From: Hesseltinella vesiculosa
Lineage: Eukaryota > Mucoromycota > Mucoromycetes > Mucorales > Cunninghamellaceae
Direction of reading: 5' to 3'
Length of the DNA: 64,000 bases
Assembly (NCBI GenBank): GCA_002104935.1
Contig: MCGT01000043.1
Location: forward strand, 62,001 to 126,000
Shown: positions 1 to 11,791 of the stretch, in pieces
Layout: the number at the start of each line of letters is the position of its first letter
Numbering within the stretch: the first letter of the stretch is position 1
Notes under the pieces: model-generated
Database searches by the model: none
Told to the model about the DNA's origin: nothing
What the model saw: the letters and a program-made list of their open reading frames with translations, nothing else
Made by a program: the position numbers and the translations under genes

Positions 1-449
1 GGTCGTGGTGGCGGTGGAGCCGTCCGCCTTTGGGATCTTTTTGCGACAAGTTGGAGGATCGGCGGGAAGAGAGTTCGATCGAGTTGTCGGAATCAGACCA
101 GTCTAAAGAATCTCGTTTGATGGATGCTTCCTTGGGCATCTTTGGTTCTTCTGTCCACACCGGAATCGTCTAGAGAAAGGTGGAAAACGGAAAAAGTGAG
201 TAGATTGAATATCGTTTCTGTTTGCACCCACGCCCGGCACTTTTTCTTCTTGTTTACCAAGGCTTCGACTTCATTCTCGTTGATAAGCACTGGGTCAAAA
301 GGGTCGATGGAAGGTGAGGCGTTGAATTGTTTATCCTTGTCATTGCTGGGTGACATGGTGAGTGGGCGAAAGGTGGGAAGAGGGGTGGTGAAAAAAGAAG
401 CATCGTGGGATTTGGGCGTTGGGTCACCATTTTCATTATGCTTTGGCAT
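1..449 (-). CDS. Hypothetical Ser-rich protein, 3' part cut by the window edge
   Basis: The ATG at 449 opens MPKHNENGDPTPKS and reads polar, low-complexity protein. About 60 codons in, the simple frame degenerates. A plausible intron with donor GTAAAC near 254, a CTACTCAC branch-like site and a CTCTAG acceptor near 171 restores a frame that stays open to base 1 and reads acidic and serine-rich sequence (for example SLDWSDSDNSIELSSRR). GTGCAAAC near 228 is a weaker alternative donor that also keeps frame. No domain is recognised. The start lies about 200 bp past the kinesin stop on the same strand. The C-terminus is outside the window, so function cannot be assigned. Confidence 0.55.
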
Positions 450-653
450 TGAGACAGAATCAACCTGTGATCAAGAAAAAAAAATATGCCCAAACAAAGA
501 AAGTTCATCAGACAGATCAATTTAAAAATCGTCAGTTTCTGCATTAAGTCTCCTTTTCGTCTCCTTCTCGTCCAATCACCTTTACCTGTCCTAGTGACTG
601 AATGGCTTGTTGCTAGGGAATCCAAATTAAAAAAAAATCAGTGGATGAAAAGG

Positions 654-2734
654 TTAAACGCCATTCAAATCTACCGAGGGGCGACGGGGCATCCTAGTTG
701 GATCATCTGCCAGGCCATAGTAGTCCAAAAGGACATCGTTGATATCAGGTGATGGTGGTTGTACGGGGGCTGAATGCACCCGTTGTTGGGGCTTGCTACG
801 ATGCTGAGCGGTGGGTTTGCGGTATTTGACTGGGCGCCGTCCAGAGGTGGATAAGGTAGACCGAGGGGTATATCTGCCGGGCGGCAGCGACGAAGAAGGG
901 GCATGGACTAGGTGGCTTTGGTGCTGTTTTGCCTGCAGGTACACGAGACGATGGTTTGCTTCGGCCAGGTCGAATTTGAGATCTTGGATTTGTTGCAAAT
1001 AATCAACAAGGAGGCGCTCTGTGGAAGAGGAGGAGATGGAGGGCGAATGGGTGGCACTGGTATGCTCAGGCGATGCCTCGGTCAACGGCAAGTAGGCAGG
1101 CAAGGGTGATGACGCGTCTCGTTGGACGGGGAATGGGTTTGGAAGCTGGGTCTCACGTAATAAGTCCCGTTCGCTTTGTACTTGCGCCAGCTCCTGAGCG
1201 ACCAGTGATGCATAGGAGCGCATGCGATCCAATTCGGATTTGACAAGGCGGTAGTCCTCCGACAAGCCTTGGGGATCGTGCTGCTGTTTGCGCGAGGTCG
1301 TGAGCTGCAGCCGTAGTTTGGTGACTTGCTGGCGGAGGTATTGAACTTCGTCGTCGTGATCATAGTCAACATTGATCTCGACACGGTTCTGGATATTGCG
1401 TGCACGATTGGCGTACTTGAGGGTATTGAGGGTTTCGGTATAGTCGGCAGTAGATGGGCTGATGCAGGCGAGCATCAAGGTATGGCTGTTGCCACCTAGG
1501 GAGTCTTGCAGCAGGCGGGTGAGCTTGCTGTCACGGTAGGGCACATGTGACATGCGACGCGTTTCATCCCCAAGGGCCGAAATCACATTGCCCAGGGCCA
1601 GCAAGCCGGTGTTGATGGATATGCCTTCTTTTTGCCGATCACCATTGGCATTGGTACGTTTCAGCTAAGGCATGAATAGAAAAAAAAAGGGGGGGTAAGC
1701 TGATCGTTCTCCTTTAGATCTTTTTTCTCTTTCATTTTTACCCTTTCTGATCCGGCCAAGTCGACAAAATGAAACTTGGACACAAGGCGCCGTTGCAAAA
1801 GAGGGTCATCACTGTCAGTGATTTGTTGTTTCAGGGCGATGGAGAAGATGGCATGTGATCGTGAAGAGGTGCAGTTCATGTCGGTTGAGCCGGTGGCACG
1901 GCACAAGGAACCTTTGGCAACAAAGCTACCGCAGGGGTGGTAAGGAGTCAAGTCGTCTATTTATATCAATTTTGAACTTACTCGAGTAATTCGTCAGCGG
2001 TGGTGACTTGGATTTCACGAACGCCGGTCCAATAGATTTGGCCATGGATATCTTCGCGGATGGCTGGTAGACTTTCGGTTTTCTTTGTTCCTAGTAGGTC
2101 GATGATCTCTTCATTATACAGTTCCAGAAACGACACGTAGATCTGATAAGAGGTGGAGGTGCGCTGACTGAGGCGATCAAACAAGGTAGAGGCGAAGCGT
2201 TGGACAATGCCTAAAATAGTAAAAATAGGAGATATCATGAAGGGATGCCACAATAGTCGAAGGTCCATGCTTCTAGCTATACCTTGACTGGCTGACCCTG
2301 GCATGGCTTCGCCGGTGGTGCCCATGCTGTAGGTTTTTCCGGAGCCAGTTTGTCTATGAACTGTGTTGGCAAGCGCTTGATTTTTCAAGGTTCCCTTACC
2401 CATAGGCCAGAACAGTTGCATTCTTACTATTTGAAACAAGTCGTAAGGACAGTAAAAAGTGAGTGGCAAAAGCATTTTGGGACGAGGTTTTTTTTTTTTA
2501 CCCATCCAAGTAGCGATCCAAGAGTGGGATGATGCTGGTATGAAATACATTATGTTGATCGTGTTCAGGGCGAAAGACAAAGTCAAAGGTAAATGGGCGA
2601 TCGCTACCCAAGACGATTTGGGGCTCTTCTTTAGCAAAGGTGATGCAGTCGCGGCCAGCGATTTCTTTGGCTGACAATGGCCGGACTCGCAGCGCTACCC
2701 TACACATTTCTGTTATTTGCATCATCCTCATCAT
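654..2734 (-). CDS. Kinesin motor protein (KIF4/chromokinesin-like)
   Basis: ATP-driven microtubule motor. Six exons close in frame: 2734-2502, 2426-2400, 2353-2283, 2210-1982, 1925-1742 and 1664-654, giving 584 residues. The motor is at the N-terminus: [12 protein letters not shown] near residue 13, P-loop [13 protein letters not shown], switch [12 protein letters not shown], switch [10 protein letters not shown], then [30 protein letters not shown] and the neck [16 protein letters not shown] heptad-like coiled coil follows ([15 protein letters not shown] and a second near [14 protein letters not shown]). The tail is basic and Ser/Pro-rich. The second exon is only 27 nt and encodes the conserved KNATVLAYG. 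The motor start and [11 protein letters not shown] neck resemble kinesin-4, but the protein is much shorter than animal KIF4 (over 1,200 residues), so subfamily is tentative. The stop TAA lies at 654. Confidence 0.9.
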
Positions 2735-3135
2735 TGTTAATTCTCTTTACCTTACTGCCGTTGTTTCCATGGCATGTAACAAGGAGGTCCACTCTGCTAA
2801 AAAAAAAAAAAGGTAACAAAAAAGAGGAGAAAGAAAACGGGTTGAAAAAAAGGAGATGCGGGTCATTCTTTCACCAAAACACTACTGGAGACGCAAGCCA
2901 ATCATCGTCGAGACCTGACATTTGAACAAGGTTTGCTTGAAGGGCGAAGTGACAATGAATCACAAGTCAAGACTGACCACATCAGCCCTTTTGGGGATGA
3001 TTAGAAAGTTGTCCAAAGAACAATCCAGTGACAAAAAAAAAAAAGGACTATAAAAAAACCGATCATTCCTTTGCGTTTGTCTTTTTTAACCTTCTTTTTT
3101 CTCTACTCCACTCCTGTCCATTCGTTTATCCTTTC
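2735..3135. other. Intergenic, divergent promoter region
   Basis: About 400 bp between the kinesin start and a small plus-strand ORF. It is A-rich with several A8-A12 runs, followed by a pyrimidine-rich stretch (3060-3135) of the kind found upstream of fungal starts. No RNA gene or repeat was seen. Confidence 0.4.
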
Positions 3136-3384
3136 ATGTTTATGATGACCCAGCGTTCTTCATCGTCATTATCATCCTTTGTTCGGCAATTGGCGCTGCT
3201 CATGTCACCCAAGGACAAGCAACAAACCACGTCCAGTAACGACAAGCGGCGATCCATTGAAGATGGCTACGGTTGCTGTTCCTTTTACCAGCAATACGTT
3301 TCTTTCCCTTCACTTGATGAATACAATGATCATGATTATATTGAACGCCGGCCCATCAACCAACCCAATCCCATGCTCTGCTAA
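3136..3384 (+). CDS. Small Ser-rich hypothetical protein (82 aa)
   Basis: The ORF opens with ATG at 3136 after a pyrimidine-rich leader and runs intron-free to TAA at 3382. The product begins MFMMTQRSSSSLSSFVRQ, has a basic middle (KDKQQTTSSNDKRRS) and an acidic, Tyr-rich end (SLDEYNDHDYIERRP). No signal peptide, transmembrane helix or known domain is visible. Codon use and lack of frame disruption make it plausible, but no homology was recognised and it could be a chance ORF in a long intergenic gap. It is divergently oriented to the kinesin gene. Confidence 0.35.
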   Translation: MFMMTQRSSSSLSSFVRQLALLMSPKDKQQTTSSNDKRRSIEDGYGCCSFYQQYVSFPSLDEYNDHDYIERRPINQPNPMLC

Positions 3385-3948
3385 CCCTTCCTCTCATCCC
3401 CCTCGTGTATATCTCATTTTCATCTTTCTTATGTCCATCATCTTTATTTCTGTGAATTCATTCCTTTCATTTCTTTATCCTTAATTTGGAACACATTCTC
3501 GCAGTGACCCCCTTTCTATTTTAGGTTGCGGAGTTGATGTGTTGATCATGCAAAAACTGGAATATTAAAAAAAATAGAACTTTCCTTGTTACAAGGTGAA
3601 GTTTATTTTTGATAAGATCAGCCATAACGACGGATGCATGTCACTATGCACACTTAAGATGCACTACTTGCAGAAAAAAAAAGTCGTTTGGCTGCTTTTT
3701 TCTCTCCATAGTTTTACTTTGAACTTACCATGACAAGCCATGCAATGGGCTGAGAGAATCTGGGCATCGCTTGCCCAGCGCCAGCTAGTCACAGTTTTAC
3801 GTACCGGGGATGCATGCATTTTATTTTTTGGATTAGCTAGTAGTGAAATGAAAAGGATCTAAAATGTCTAAAATAGGGAATATGAAGAGAAAAAGTACAG
3901 ATGAGATGAATAAAAGCACAAAATAAAAGGCAGATCTGGAATAAAAGA
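3385..3948. other. Intergenic, no gene seen
   Basis: Contains T- and C-rich downstream sequence of the small ORF, then the 3' flank of the minus-strand transporter gene. No ORF with coding character was found. Confidence 0.4.
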
Positions 3949-5984
3949 TTAAAAGCCCAAAAAGACAGAGCGTTTGCGGCCGTTGGGATAGACGCACACG
4001 TTGGCCAGGAACAGACCCAGGGTGATCGAGAGCGCAATACCAATGATCTGAATGACAAAGTCGCTACCATTGCTACTGTTGCCGTCAAACAGGTTAAAGG
4101 CGCCACGCACGCCAAGCGACCCAGGCACTAGGATGACAATGGCAAAATGGATATGGTTGGTTGTGTTCTTGGTGATACGAGCATAAATGTTCGAGACCAC
4201 GCCGATGGCAAAGGCACACACGCTGCTCGTGATGTTGGACGCGCTTGTGGACGTGCCAAGGCGTTTGTTCAAGAAAAAGTACAGCACGAATCCAACAGCT
4301 GAGTTGAGGGTGAACCCAGGGTATTGACGCAAACTGCCACCATAGCAGATCAAAATGCCGAGACATGTCAGAGGCAAGATTAAAAAGAACCAGTAGGGAT
4401 CAACTGAATTCATGCACGTTTGCAGCGGACTAACGTTGTTGGCCCCGCTCGTCATGTCGTCGCCGTGCGAGAGGTGCCAAATGCCGCTCCCATACGACAT
4501 GCCAAAGGCCAAAAACAGTACATACATCAATGCGTGTGCCAAATGCACCGTACCACTACACAGATTCTTGGCCGCCAGCTCCATCACAGCCGACGTCAGT
4601 GAATAGCCCTAAAATGGTTTAAAAAGGTGAGCCTGCTGCACGTCTCTTTCCACCGGTGAAAAAAAAAAAAAAGGTCTTACTGGCAGAGCCACTACAACTG
4701 CGCTGAGACTGACAGCCAGATAACAAACATTGGGACTCAATGCAAGGACAATGACCGAAACCACAATCGTGATCGCCATTTCAAATACGTTGTTCAGCAT
4801 GGGCACTCGTTCCGAGATAAAGGTCGCAATGCCAACTGAGAAACAGAAGAGAAAATGAATCAGTGCCTCCTATCCCAAAACGCCCTCATCATGGCTTACC
4901 ACAGAGGCCGAAGATCCCGCTGACCCAGCAATCTGTCCAGGACCCATTGAAAAAGAGAGGAGCGATAAAGGCCGACGACAGCACGTAGCCTACCAAGGTC
5001 ATGCCAAAGCCCCAGGTGGGTGGTGAGTTCTTGATGTTGTCCAACAAGTCGTTGGCTTCCACCACATCGAGATGGCCTTTGTACACTTTGCGCGCAATGT
5101 CGTTGACAGTTTCCAACTTGGCTAGGTCCAATGATTTGGCACATTTAATCAAATGCGTCTCGGAGGTGTGGGTTTCTTCGTCACCAAACGACACCATGAT
5201 CAGACCAGGAAGCACAAAGTAACTGCCGTTGACTTCCAGACGCTTGCTTGTTTTTTCCAAGGCAGCTTCCTACGAGGAACCAATAGGAAAAGAGGATGAG
5301 AACGATTGGTTCAGCCCGCACTAAACACGATGCACTTACAATGCGATAACTAGGAGCGCCGGTGCGAACGAGGGCCTTGCCAAGCTTGATGATGAGATCC
5401 TGGCGTTCCAAGAGATCGGCAATTTCCGCTGTGATTTGCATGCGTTGGGCAGCCATGTCAGGGTAAGTCATCGGGCTGGTCTTTTTTTCGATATCGTAAT
5501 CCTCTAGATTCAGCGAGTTGCGAATATCTTTATGCTTCTGCTGGCCGAGCTTGATCGATTTGGAAGAATAGAAGGAGCGCAGGTGGTGGACGGGTCGGCG
5601 CAGGGCATTGGGGCGAGAAGGACGGTTTTCGGTGACGTCGAGCTTCAGCAAGTTGGCCAGCACACCACGGCGGTGAGGTGGATGGCGATGGGCAGCGGAT
5701 GGGCGGCGAGCGCCATGGGTGACAGGTTGGGTAATAGATTCGACAATTTCAATGGCATGATCGGTATGGCTGGGGCGACGGGCGGGCGCCTTGACGGACA
5801 AGGCATCGTCGTCAGGCAGGTGGCTGGTCACTTTTTTCAGGTTGGGTATGGTTTGTTCCACGTCTTCGTCAATTTCCGACAGGGTGGTTGGGGTATCTTC
5901 AGGGCTGTTGCCACCCAGTTGACCTAAGCCAGGGACCATAATGGGAGGAGGTGTGCCAGCATCATGAAACCGATTGCCAAGCAT
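3949..5984 (-). CDS. ThrE/Prm10-type threonine/serine exporter-like membrane protein
   Basis: Predicted multi-pass transporter of the ThrE (DUF1212 plus DUF3815) family, related to yeast Prm10; bacterial relatives export threonine and serine. Four exons close in frame: 5984-5340, 5269-4900, 4835-4681 and 4608-3949 (609 aa). The first 170 residues are Ser/Pro/Arg-rich and cytosolic. The ThrE core begins near LIIKLGKALVRTGAPSYRI, followed by YFVLPGLIMVSFGDEET, and then about ten hydrophobic helices (for example TIVVSVIVLALSPNVCYLAV and YWFFLILPLTCLGILICYGG). It ends NGRKRSVFLGF with a basic cytosolic tail. The domain order matches fungal members. Substrate cannot be read from sequence; plasma-membrane versus vacuolar location is unresolved. 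Confidence 0.85.
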
Positions 5985-7019
5985 AGCTTGTTTAATGTAA
6001 ATTGAATGTAAATTGATTCAGGGGAAACAAAGAAAAGAGGGAAAGCTGACCAGAGACGACAGGTTTTGAAAGGGTGGGAAAAAAAAGTTTTTTCAACCCC
6101 GACTTGAGCTCGGATCAAGCCCTTAAACAGGCGCCAGCCTGTCATCTTTTTTTACTTTTTTCCTTTTTTCTATGATTTTCCCCTCTGGGGCCGATTGCCC
6201 GGGGCAAGGCCTTCCATCTTCCAAAAACAGAGTAGCGCTTGGATCTGACTTATTGCAGATCTCTCTATTGTAAAATCCGACCTCCGTTGGAAGCCGACTC
6301 ACCGTGTAACCCATTTCTTCGGACGGCCGATTCAAATAATATAAAAACATGAGATAACGATCTCGTGTGACAAATGAAATGTAAAGAGTCAAAGCGTTGG
6401 AGGGTTGGCGGCTCAACCTTCAGCCCTGTGTGTAGCTATTTCTTAGGCTACCTCTTTGCTTTGACCACTTGCTGTAGGTGATTGATCAATGCACTGCTGC
6501 AGCGGAGGAAGTCTTCTAAAAGATCAGATGAAAAAAAAAAGAGGCGATCGTTTATTTATCAATGGTTGATAAAGACTTGTAAATCAATACGGGGGAAGTA
6601 TTTTTTTAAAGGGTAATTCGATCTCAGCGAGAAGATCAATCACCATGGAGCAACGGCAGGCAGGACAAAGTGTTCGACCAGCAAAATGGATCCCGTGGTC
6701 ACTATCCATCTTGTGCTCATCCAAAGCATTCTTGCAAAAAGTCACCACCTTGATGAGATCCTGGCACAGCAGATCTTGGCAATTAATCCCGTGCAGCAAG
6801 ATTTGGCTTTACCGTAACCAAAACTTTTTGTCCATCAGTCTTGGTGATGGAATGGCCGGGTCACATGTGGCAGCACATTTGTTTCGCTTCCAATGTTGAT
6901 TCATTCGCTCAGCACAAGTACATGCCTTGATTAAGATCGTCGAATAAGCTGGAGAGAAATGGATCGACGAATCTTGAACAATGCTCGGTTTCATTGATCT
7001 TGACTTTCAACGGTATCGA
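5985..7019. other. Gene-poor stretch with possible degraded coding fragments
   Basis: No intact gene is present. On the minus strand, 6799-6584 reads an uninterrupted 71-codon fragment with DLIKVVTFCKNALDEHKMD. 6994-6809 reads another short open segment. Both lie just beyond the C-terminal side of the transposase relic at 7.1-7.7 kb and may be decayed repeat sequence. Function is not assigned. Confidence 0.3.
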
Positions 7020-7119
7020 AGCTCTTTGTGATCATACCAATTACAGTATGGCAGCAGCCCAGTAGGGGAACCTCTACGCAGCGTCAAAATCTGTAACAAA
7101 AAAGTTTTTTTGCATGCGG

Positions 7120-7665
7120 CTAATTCGATTTCGAATTAAAATAAACAAGGAAGAATTCTAACCGACTTGCAAACCTCCAGCGTTTTGATAAAAGATGATT
7201 GTCACACGCTTTTAGAAATGGCTCATTTTCCCTTTTTATTTTTGAATTTGTCAGGACCAGAAAATAGCCCTTGAATTCGCCGTGTCTGTCCAAAACATCC
7301 ATGACACTTTCAAGAAAGGGCAAGTAGTGATCTTTGGTTGTGCTTTTGGCGGGAGGTTTTTTTTTCCGCTCTCTTCCAGCTTGCATTTTTTCAATGGGTA
7401 GGGCAAGGGCTTGCGAATGGAAATTTAAACGATTCCTGCTGCTCAAATCGCACCAAGGTTTGTATAGGTTTTAGCCCTGGTTGTGCGCACAGAAACTGCA
7501 GGAGTCGTCCCTTTCTTTGACCAGCCAGATGATCGACGCAGATTGATGCTAAGCGCTGCTTCGTCTATGAAAATGCAATTGGAAAGGTAGTCCATATTCG
7601 TCACTTCTTGCATATAGCGCATATACTCCCGTTTTTCATTTTTTTAGCTGGTGGAGCGGAATTAT
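7120..7665 (-). pseudogene. Decayed Tc1/mariner-like (DDE_3) transposase
   Basis: Read on the minus strand from about 7660, the sequence gives EKREYMRYMQEVTN, then CIFIDEAALSINLRRSSGW (about 7577-7521), which is the catalytic-Asp block typical of Tc1-like DDE_3 transposases. It continues with KKGTTPAVSV and a TLGAI-type strand interrupted by in-frame stops near 7450. From 7341 it resumes with DHYLPFLESVMDVLDRHGEF and KGYFLVLTNSKIK, where the family normally has a DNA.IH motif, so the second catalytic Asp appears lost. The SPELNPIE region is not recognisable. Stops plus loss of catalytic residues make this a relic. Terminal inverted repeats and a TA target duplication were not identified. Confidence 0.7.
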
Positions 7666-7820
7666 GAAATCGAGCTCTATCAAGAGTTGGCTGGGCAACC
7701 TTTGCCAGTCCACCTGATAGTTTCACCGCCATTCGCATTCATGCTCCTGCACACCCATACAAAATCTCACATCGATCGAATGGCCCAAAAGTGCTCTGCA
7801 GCGCTTGGTGGATTTTATTC
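7640..7820. repeat. Dispersed repeat, copy 1 (similar to 47000-47180)
   Basis: The plus-strand sequence here shares a 16-bp identical core (AGTTGGCTGGGCAACC) and extended diverged similarity with the segment at 47000-47180, in the same orientation. Both begin with TTTAGCTGG about 45 bp before the core and share GCCA-TCCAC-TGAT after it. On the minus strand both give a VDW..LPSQLL peptide. Copy 1 overlaps the N-terminal side of the Tc1-like relic, so the repeat is probably a piece of that transposon family. Confidence 0.6.
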
Positions 7821-9993
7821 AAAATGAAAAAGAAATGGGCTGATGATTCAGTCTCCGGACAGCCCCCGTTTTTTTTTTTTTTTTTTGGCTAAAGAAAGCC
7901 TATCCGGTAGCATGGTCCCTTCACGAGGTAGATGTGAACATTTATTTATTGGCAAGCATTGGAGTGATTGCGGAGGTGGTTGACCTGGTGCCCAAGGGGT
8001 GCCGAGGTTGACTCACTCTGTAGGAGGATAGGGGGGAAAAGAGTCAGCCTGAGATGGAATCGTGCTTTTTCTTCACGGCTGGTGACTAACAAGAGGACCT
8101 CCAGGCCATCTGGTCAAAAACCACAGTGCAACATCTAAAACTTTGCCCCAAATTTAGCAAGCAAGTACAAGATGATATGAAATGATGTTGGCTTAAATGA
8201 AAAGTCGCCCAGACATGGAGCCAAATGTTAGAACGTTGATAACCAATTGCCTTTTCGCACTGGCCATGAATCGAAGGCTCTGCTGAGGTTAAATATGGCA
8301 ATTCAAATTCTGTGTTCATTTTGGAAAAAAAAAAAAAGGCACAACACTTTTGAGTGATTGAATGAATGTGAAATTTTGTAAGAGTGTGCAAATGTATGGA
8401 TGATGATGGCCCTGAAAAAATTAGGCTGAACGGTGAAGTGCACAGCCGGCTTTTATTCAGCTTTCTATGGATCCCTACGAATCCTTAGCTTGAAAAAAAA
8501 ATTAAAAAACCATCAAAAACCGCTCCAGGTCAACTCATCCCAGATTTTGCATACCAGGGCAAATTGATATGTGACCATGATTCATATCGTAAGTCACTTT
8601 GACATCTTTATCAGAAAATGTATTAGATGGCAATCATGGATACTGGATGGAGCTGTCATTAGGAAGTTATGTGTGGCGTGTCATTCTCAAGACTTGGAAA
8701 ACTGCGTCCCCATACATCATTGCCAGATCTGATTTATTGCGCAATGATATGATACATTAGGGCAATATCGTAATGGCAGGTGTATCTATAAACTGAAATG
8801 ACTGTTCGTATGTCACGAACAATAGCCACATTGTCATGAACAGCACAAAAAAGGGTGCAGTTGTAGCCGTGAAAGGCGGTTTCATTGTCCCACAATTCGT
8901 TCTTAGGCACGTGACCAGGGGCTTCTCCTTTTGGCAAGTCAAGGAACCGGGTCAAAAAAAATGAAAAAGTATAAATACAGGACGATTTCGTACATGTTTT
9001 TTTTTTTTTCTTCACTGAAGCCCCTTTTGAAGTGAAGGGCCTGCCTATAAACTCCTGACTCTTTTGAGTTTGAGGAGGCATTACGAGAATGATGCGCAGG
9101 ACGGTAGCCACATGTCCGTCATTGCCTTGGCATAGGGTATTCTTCCTTCTTCAGGACAAGCTTCACCCTCTTATTTTACTGAAAAATGAAAAAGACTTTG
9201 CTTCAGTCTCTGAAGCACCCCTATTACTGAAAAATGAAAAAGACCTAACTTCAATCTCAGCAGAGGTTGTCTTTCGTGACAGATTATTTTGAGAATTTCA
9301 ATCTGCGATGAGAGCAGCTTGCTTTGTTTTTTTTTGACCTGCAATGAGGACTTTACCAGTGCCATCAGTCGCATGTAGTTTTACTTTTTGTTGTAGCTGA
9401 GCGCCTGCCATATTGAATAGAAAAGAGCTTGTATTGGCAAAGCCTCTTTGAAGACATCTTTGTTCAGTTTTAATGAACATGAAGCGATCGTACGTTGGAG
9501 GCATCAGAATCCTAGGGATCCTGAACGGGCGAAAGAAAAAAAAAAAAACTAAGCAGCTCATTTTCAGTGTGGGCGCGTTCTTTATTCTCTTCCTTTTGTT
9601 TATTTTTTCAGAGCTGGCCACTCATCACGCAAATAACCTATGCGTGAGCATGAGTAAGGTTCTATGGTTGCTGCCAAAGCTGCCAGATTCATGATCATTC
9701 AGATAGGAGAATCCCGAGCTTCGGCGTGCAGCTCCACCTTCTTAAATGTCATCTTCATTTCGTGCTTGAGGAAATTGTTATCAGCTGAACGCTTAATTTC
9801 CTGACCGACGAAATCCTTGGACAACCCGTCTATCGCTTCAAAACGGAAAACATGCCATTTCAAAAAGAAGTGTGTGATAATTATTTTTATCAGAACGACG
9901 GATAAAAGTGGATTGACTGAGCGAAGGTGTATTTGAATACCAGACCCTGCAAAAGACCAGATGCTTTATTTTGGCATGAACTCTAAAATTAGC
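7821..9993. other. Gene-poor stretch, about 2.2 kb
   Basis: No complete gene is seen. ORFs here are short, lack consistent splice signals and run through A/T homopolymers. Minus-strand 8950-8734 reads 65-70 open codons (PKGEAPGHVPKNELWDNE) without recognisable family. A two-copy 48-bp tandem repeat lies at 9176-9258. The last 280 bp are the 3' flank of the stomatin-like gene. Confidence 0.35.
9176..9258. repeat. Two-copy tandem repeat, 48-bp period
   Basis: TTACTGAAAAATGAAAAAG occurs at 9176 and again 48 bp later at 9224, each followed by a related CTTCA-TCTC segment. It lies in the gene-poor interval. Confidence 0.7.
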
Positions 9994-11614
9994 CTACGCG
10001 CCGTTATTCTTGGGCACCTCGAATTCAGATGTTTTTTCAGTGGCGTGCACAAGCTCTTCTGCCATTTGATCTTTGATGGAGGGAGTGGAAGGAGATGTCG
10101 TTGTTGGCGTGCGAGGCTTACCATTGCCAATGTTGTTATAAATCGACAGGGCCTTTAGTGAGTTGAAGAAAAAAAATAGGATGAGATCCAAAGCTCTATC
10201 ACGGCTCTTTCTTCTTTTTTACCTGAGCAACCATGGAGGCAGCATCATTGGCAGCGGCCGGGACAATGAGGGTGGTGCCTTCTTTGGCCATACGACCGAA
10301 TGCATCGACGTATTTCTCTGCCACAGACATGGACACAGCATCGTTGCCGTGCTGGGTAGAAATGGCCCGCGCAACCGTTTCCAAACCTCGGGCGGTGGCT
10401 TGAGCGCGCAGCAAAATAGCCTCGGCTTCACCAGAAGCCTTGTTGATTTGTTCAGCCTTTTCGGCCTCAGACGCCAAAATGGTTGCTTGCTTGGTACCTT
10501 CAGCAACGTTGATGGCAGCTTGACGAGCACCCTCGGACTCTAAAATCTGGGCACGTTTGGTTCGTTCAGCTGACACTTGCTGATGCATCGATTCAACAAC
10601 CTTGCTGGGAGGGTGGATATCACCTAAAAGAAAAAGGATCGACCTGTGAGTATCTGATTACATTGGAAGGCTTCTTTGAACAATGGATCTCTGGTTGTGG
10701 TCGTGAGAGTGGGAGGGGGCAGGTGCACTCACGGATCTCATAACGTAGGCAGCGAATGCCCCAGTCTTCAGCGGCTGTGTTGATGGCTTCGACAATGTTG
10801 GCATTTAGGTACGCGCGCTCGGCCAAGGTTTTGTCCAGGGTCATCTGGCCGATCTCTGCACGCATGGTGGTTTGTGCAAGCTGGGTAATAGCAAACTCGG
10901 CGTCTTCGACGCCATAGGAAGCTTTGAAAGGATCAATGATTCGGAAATAGAGGACGCCATCCAATTCCAGAGTCACGTTGTCTACGGGGCAGCAGTAGGA
11001 ATAAAAGAACTGGTGTTAGACGATAACCAAAGGAAAAGTCACTGGTCCTATTGCACCTACCTTGCGTAATAGCACTTTGGCTTGGGACTTCAATGGCGGT
11101 TTCCTTCAGGCCCTTTACGTATTTGATACGGTCAATCACAGGCACCAAGATATTCAGGCCAGGCTCCAACATGCGATGGAATCGGCCCATACGTTCGACG
11201 ATCCAGGCTTCTTGCTGAGGCACAAATTTGATGATCTAGAAATGCAATGACAAGATGGAGACAATCAATGTCGAGTGTTGCGTGTGAATACATTTTATTT
11301 TATTTTTTTGCTGGGTGTTTTTGCTTACAGTGTTGCGTGGTAATGATTTTCCGCTGGATCCCCAACCACCCATGGGAGCAGCTCCATACTCATAATCGCC
11401 ACTGTTATAACCGTAACTTGAGTAGTGTAGAATGCGTTGTCGAGCAACAGGGATTGCCTTTTAGAATAATGAGAGCGTACGTGAGCGGAGGTGAGTTGTG
11501 ACAGCAGAAAGGGTGGCCTGGTAGGACGGCTGGATTTACCTGGATGGCTTTTTGACCGACAAATCGAGTCATCGACCGGGTTGTGAGGGATCGATTACGA
11601 GCAGCTGAAAGCAT
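9994..11614 (-). CDS. Mitochondrial stomatin-like protein 2 (SPFH/prohibitin family)
   Basis: Inner-membrane scaffold of the slipin/SLP2 branch of the SPFH family. Six exons close exactly: 11614-11540, 11457-11329, 11235-11061, 10981-10733, 10623-10223 and 10152-9994 (395 aa). The chosen ATG at 11614 (MLSAARNRSLTTRSMTRF) gives a basic, hydroxylated mitochondrial presequence; the frame extends to a non-ATG codon just upstream. The slipin signature follows: FVPQQEAWIVERMGRFHRML, GLNILVPVIDRIKYV, then TLELDGVLYFRIIDP, TTMRAEIGQMTLDKTL and an Ala/Glu-rich coiled coil (RTKRAQILESEGARQAAIN, EAEAILLRAQATARGLE). A Gly/Ser/Tyr-rich linker after the presequence is encoded by exon 2. It is expected to stabilise inner-membrane protease and respiratory assemblies, as inferred from the family. 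Confidence 0.9.
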
Positions 11615-11791
11615 AGTCAATGTGTTATGGATGAGAAGTGGAGAGATGAATTAAGAAAAAAAAAATGGTTAAATAAAAGAGGGGGAGGGAATTTGGCTGT
11701 CCGCTTGCCGAAATTTCTTGATCAATGCAAAAAAAATTTGAGTCATCCTGCGGTTCCGAGGGCATTGCAAGGCGGCTTTTTTTTTTTCCCT

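Noticed and set aside
5532..5927. Plus-strand 131-codon ORF
   Set aside because: Antisense to the first exon of the ThrE-type gene, which has clear family similarity.
8734..8950. Minus-strand fragment PKGEAPGHVPKNELWDNE as a possible transposase piece
   Set aside because: It looked protein-like, but no catalytic motif or family match could be justified by eye.
11615..11620. Upstream non-ATG start for the stomatin-like gene
   Set aside because: The frame extends to TTG at 11620, but ATG at 11614 gives a complete mitochondrial presequence, so the later start is preferred.
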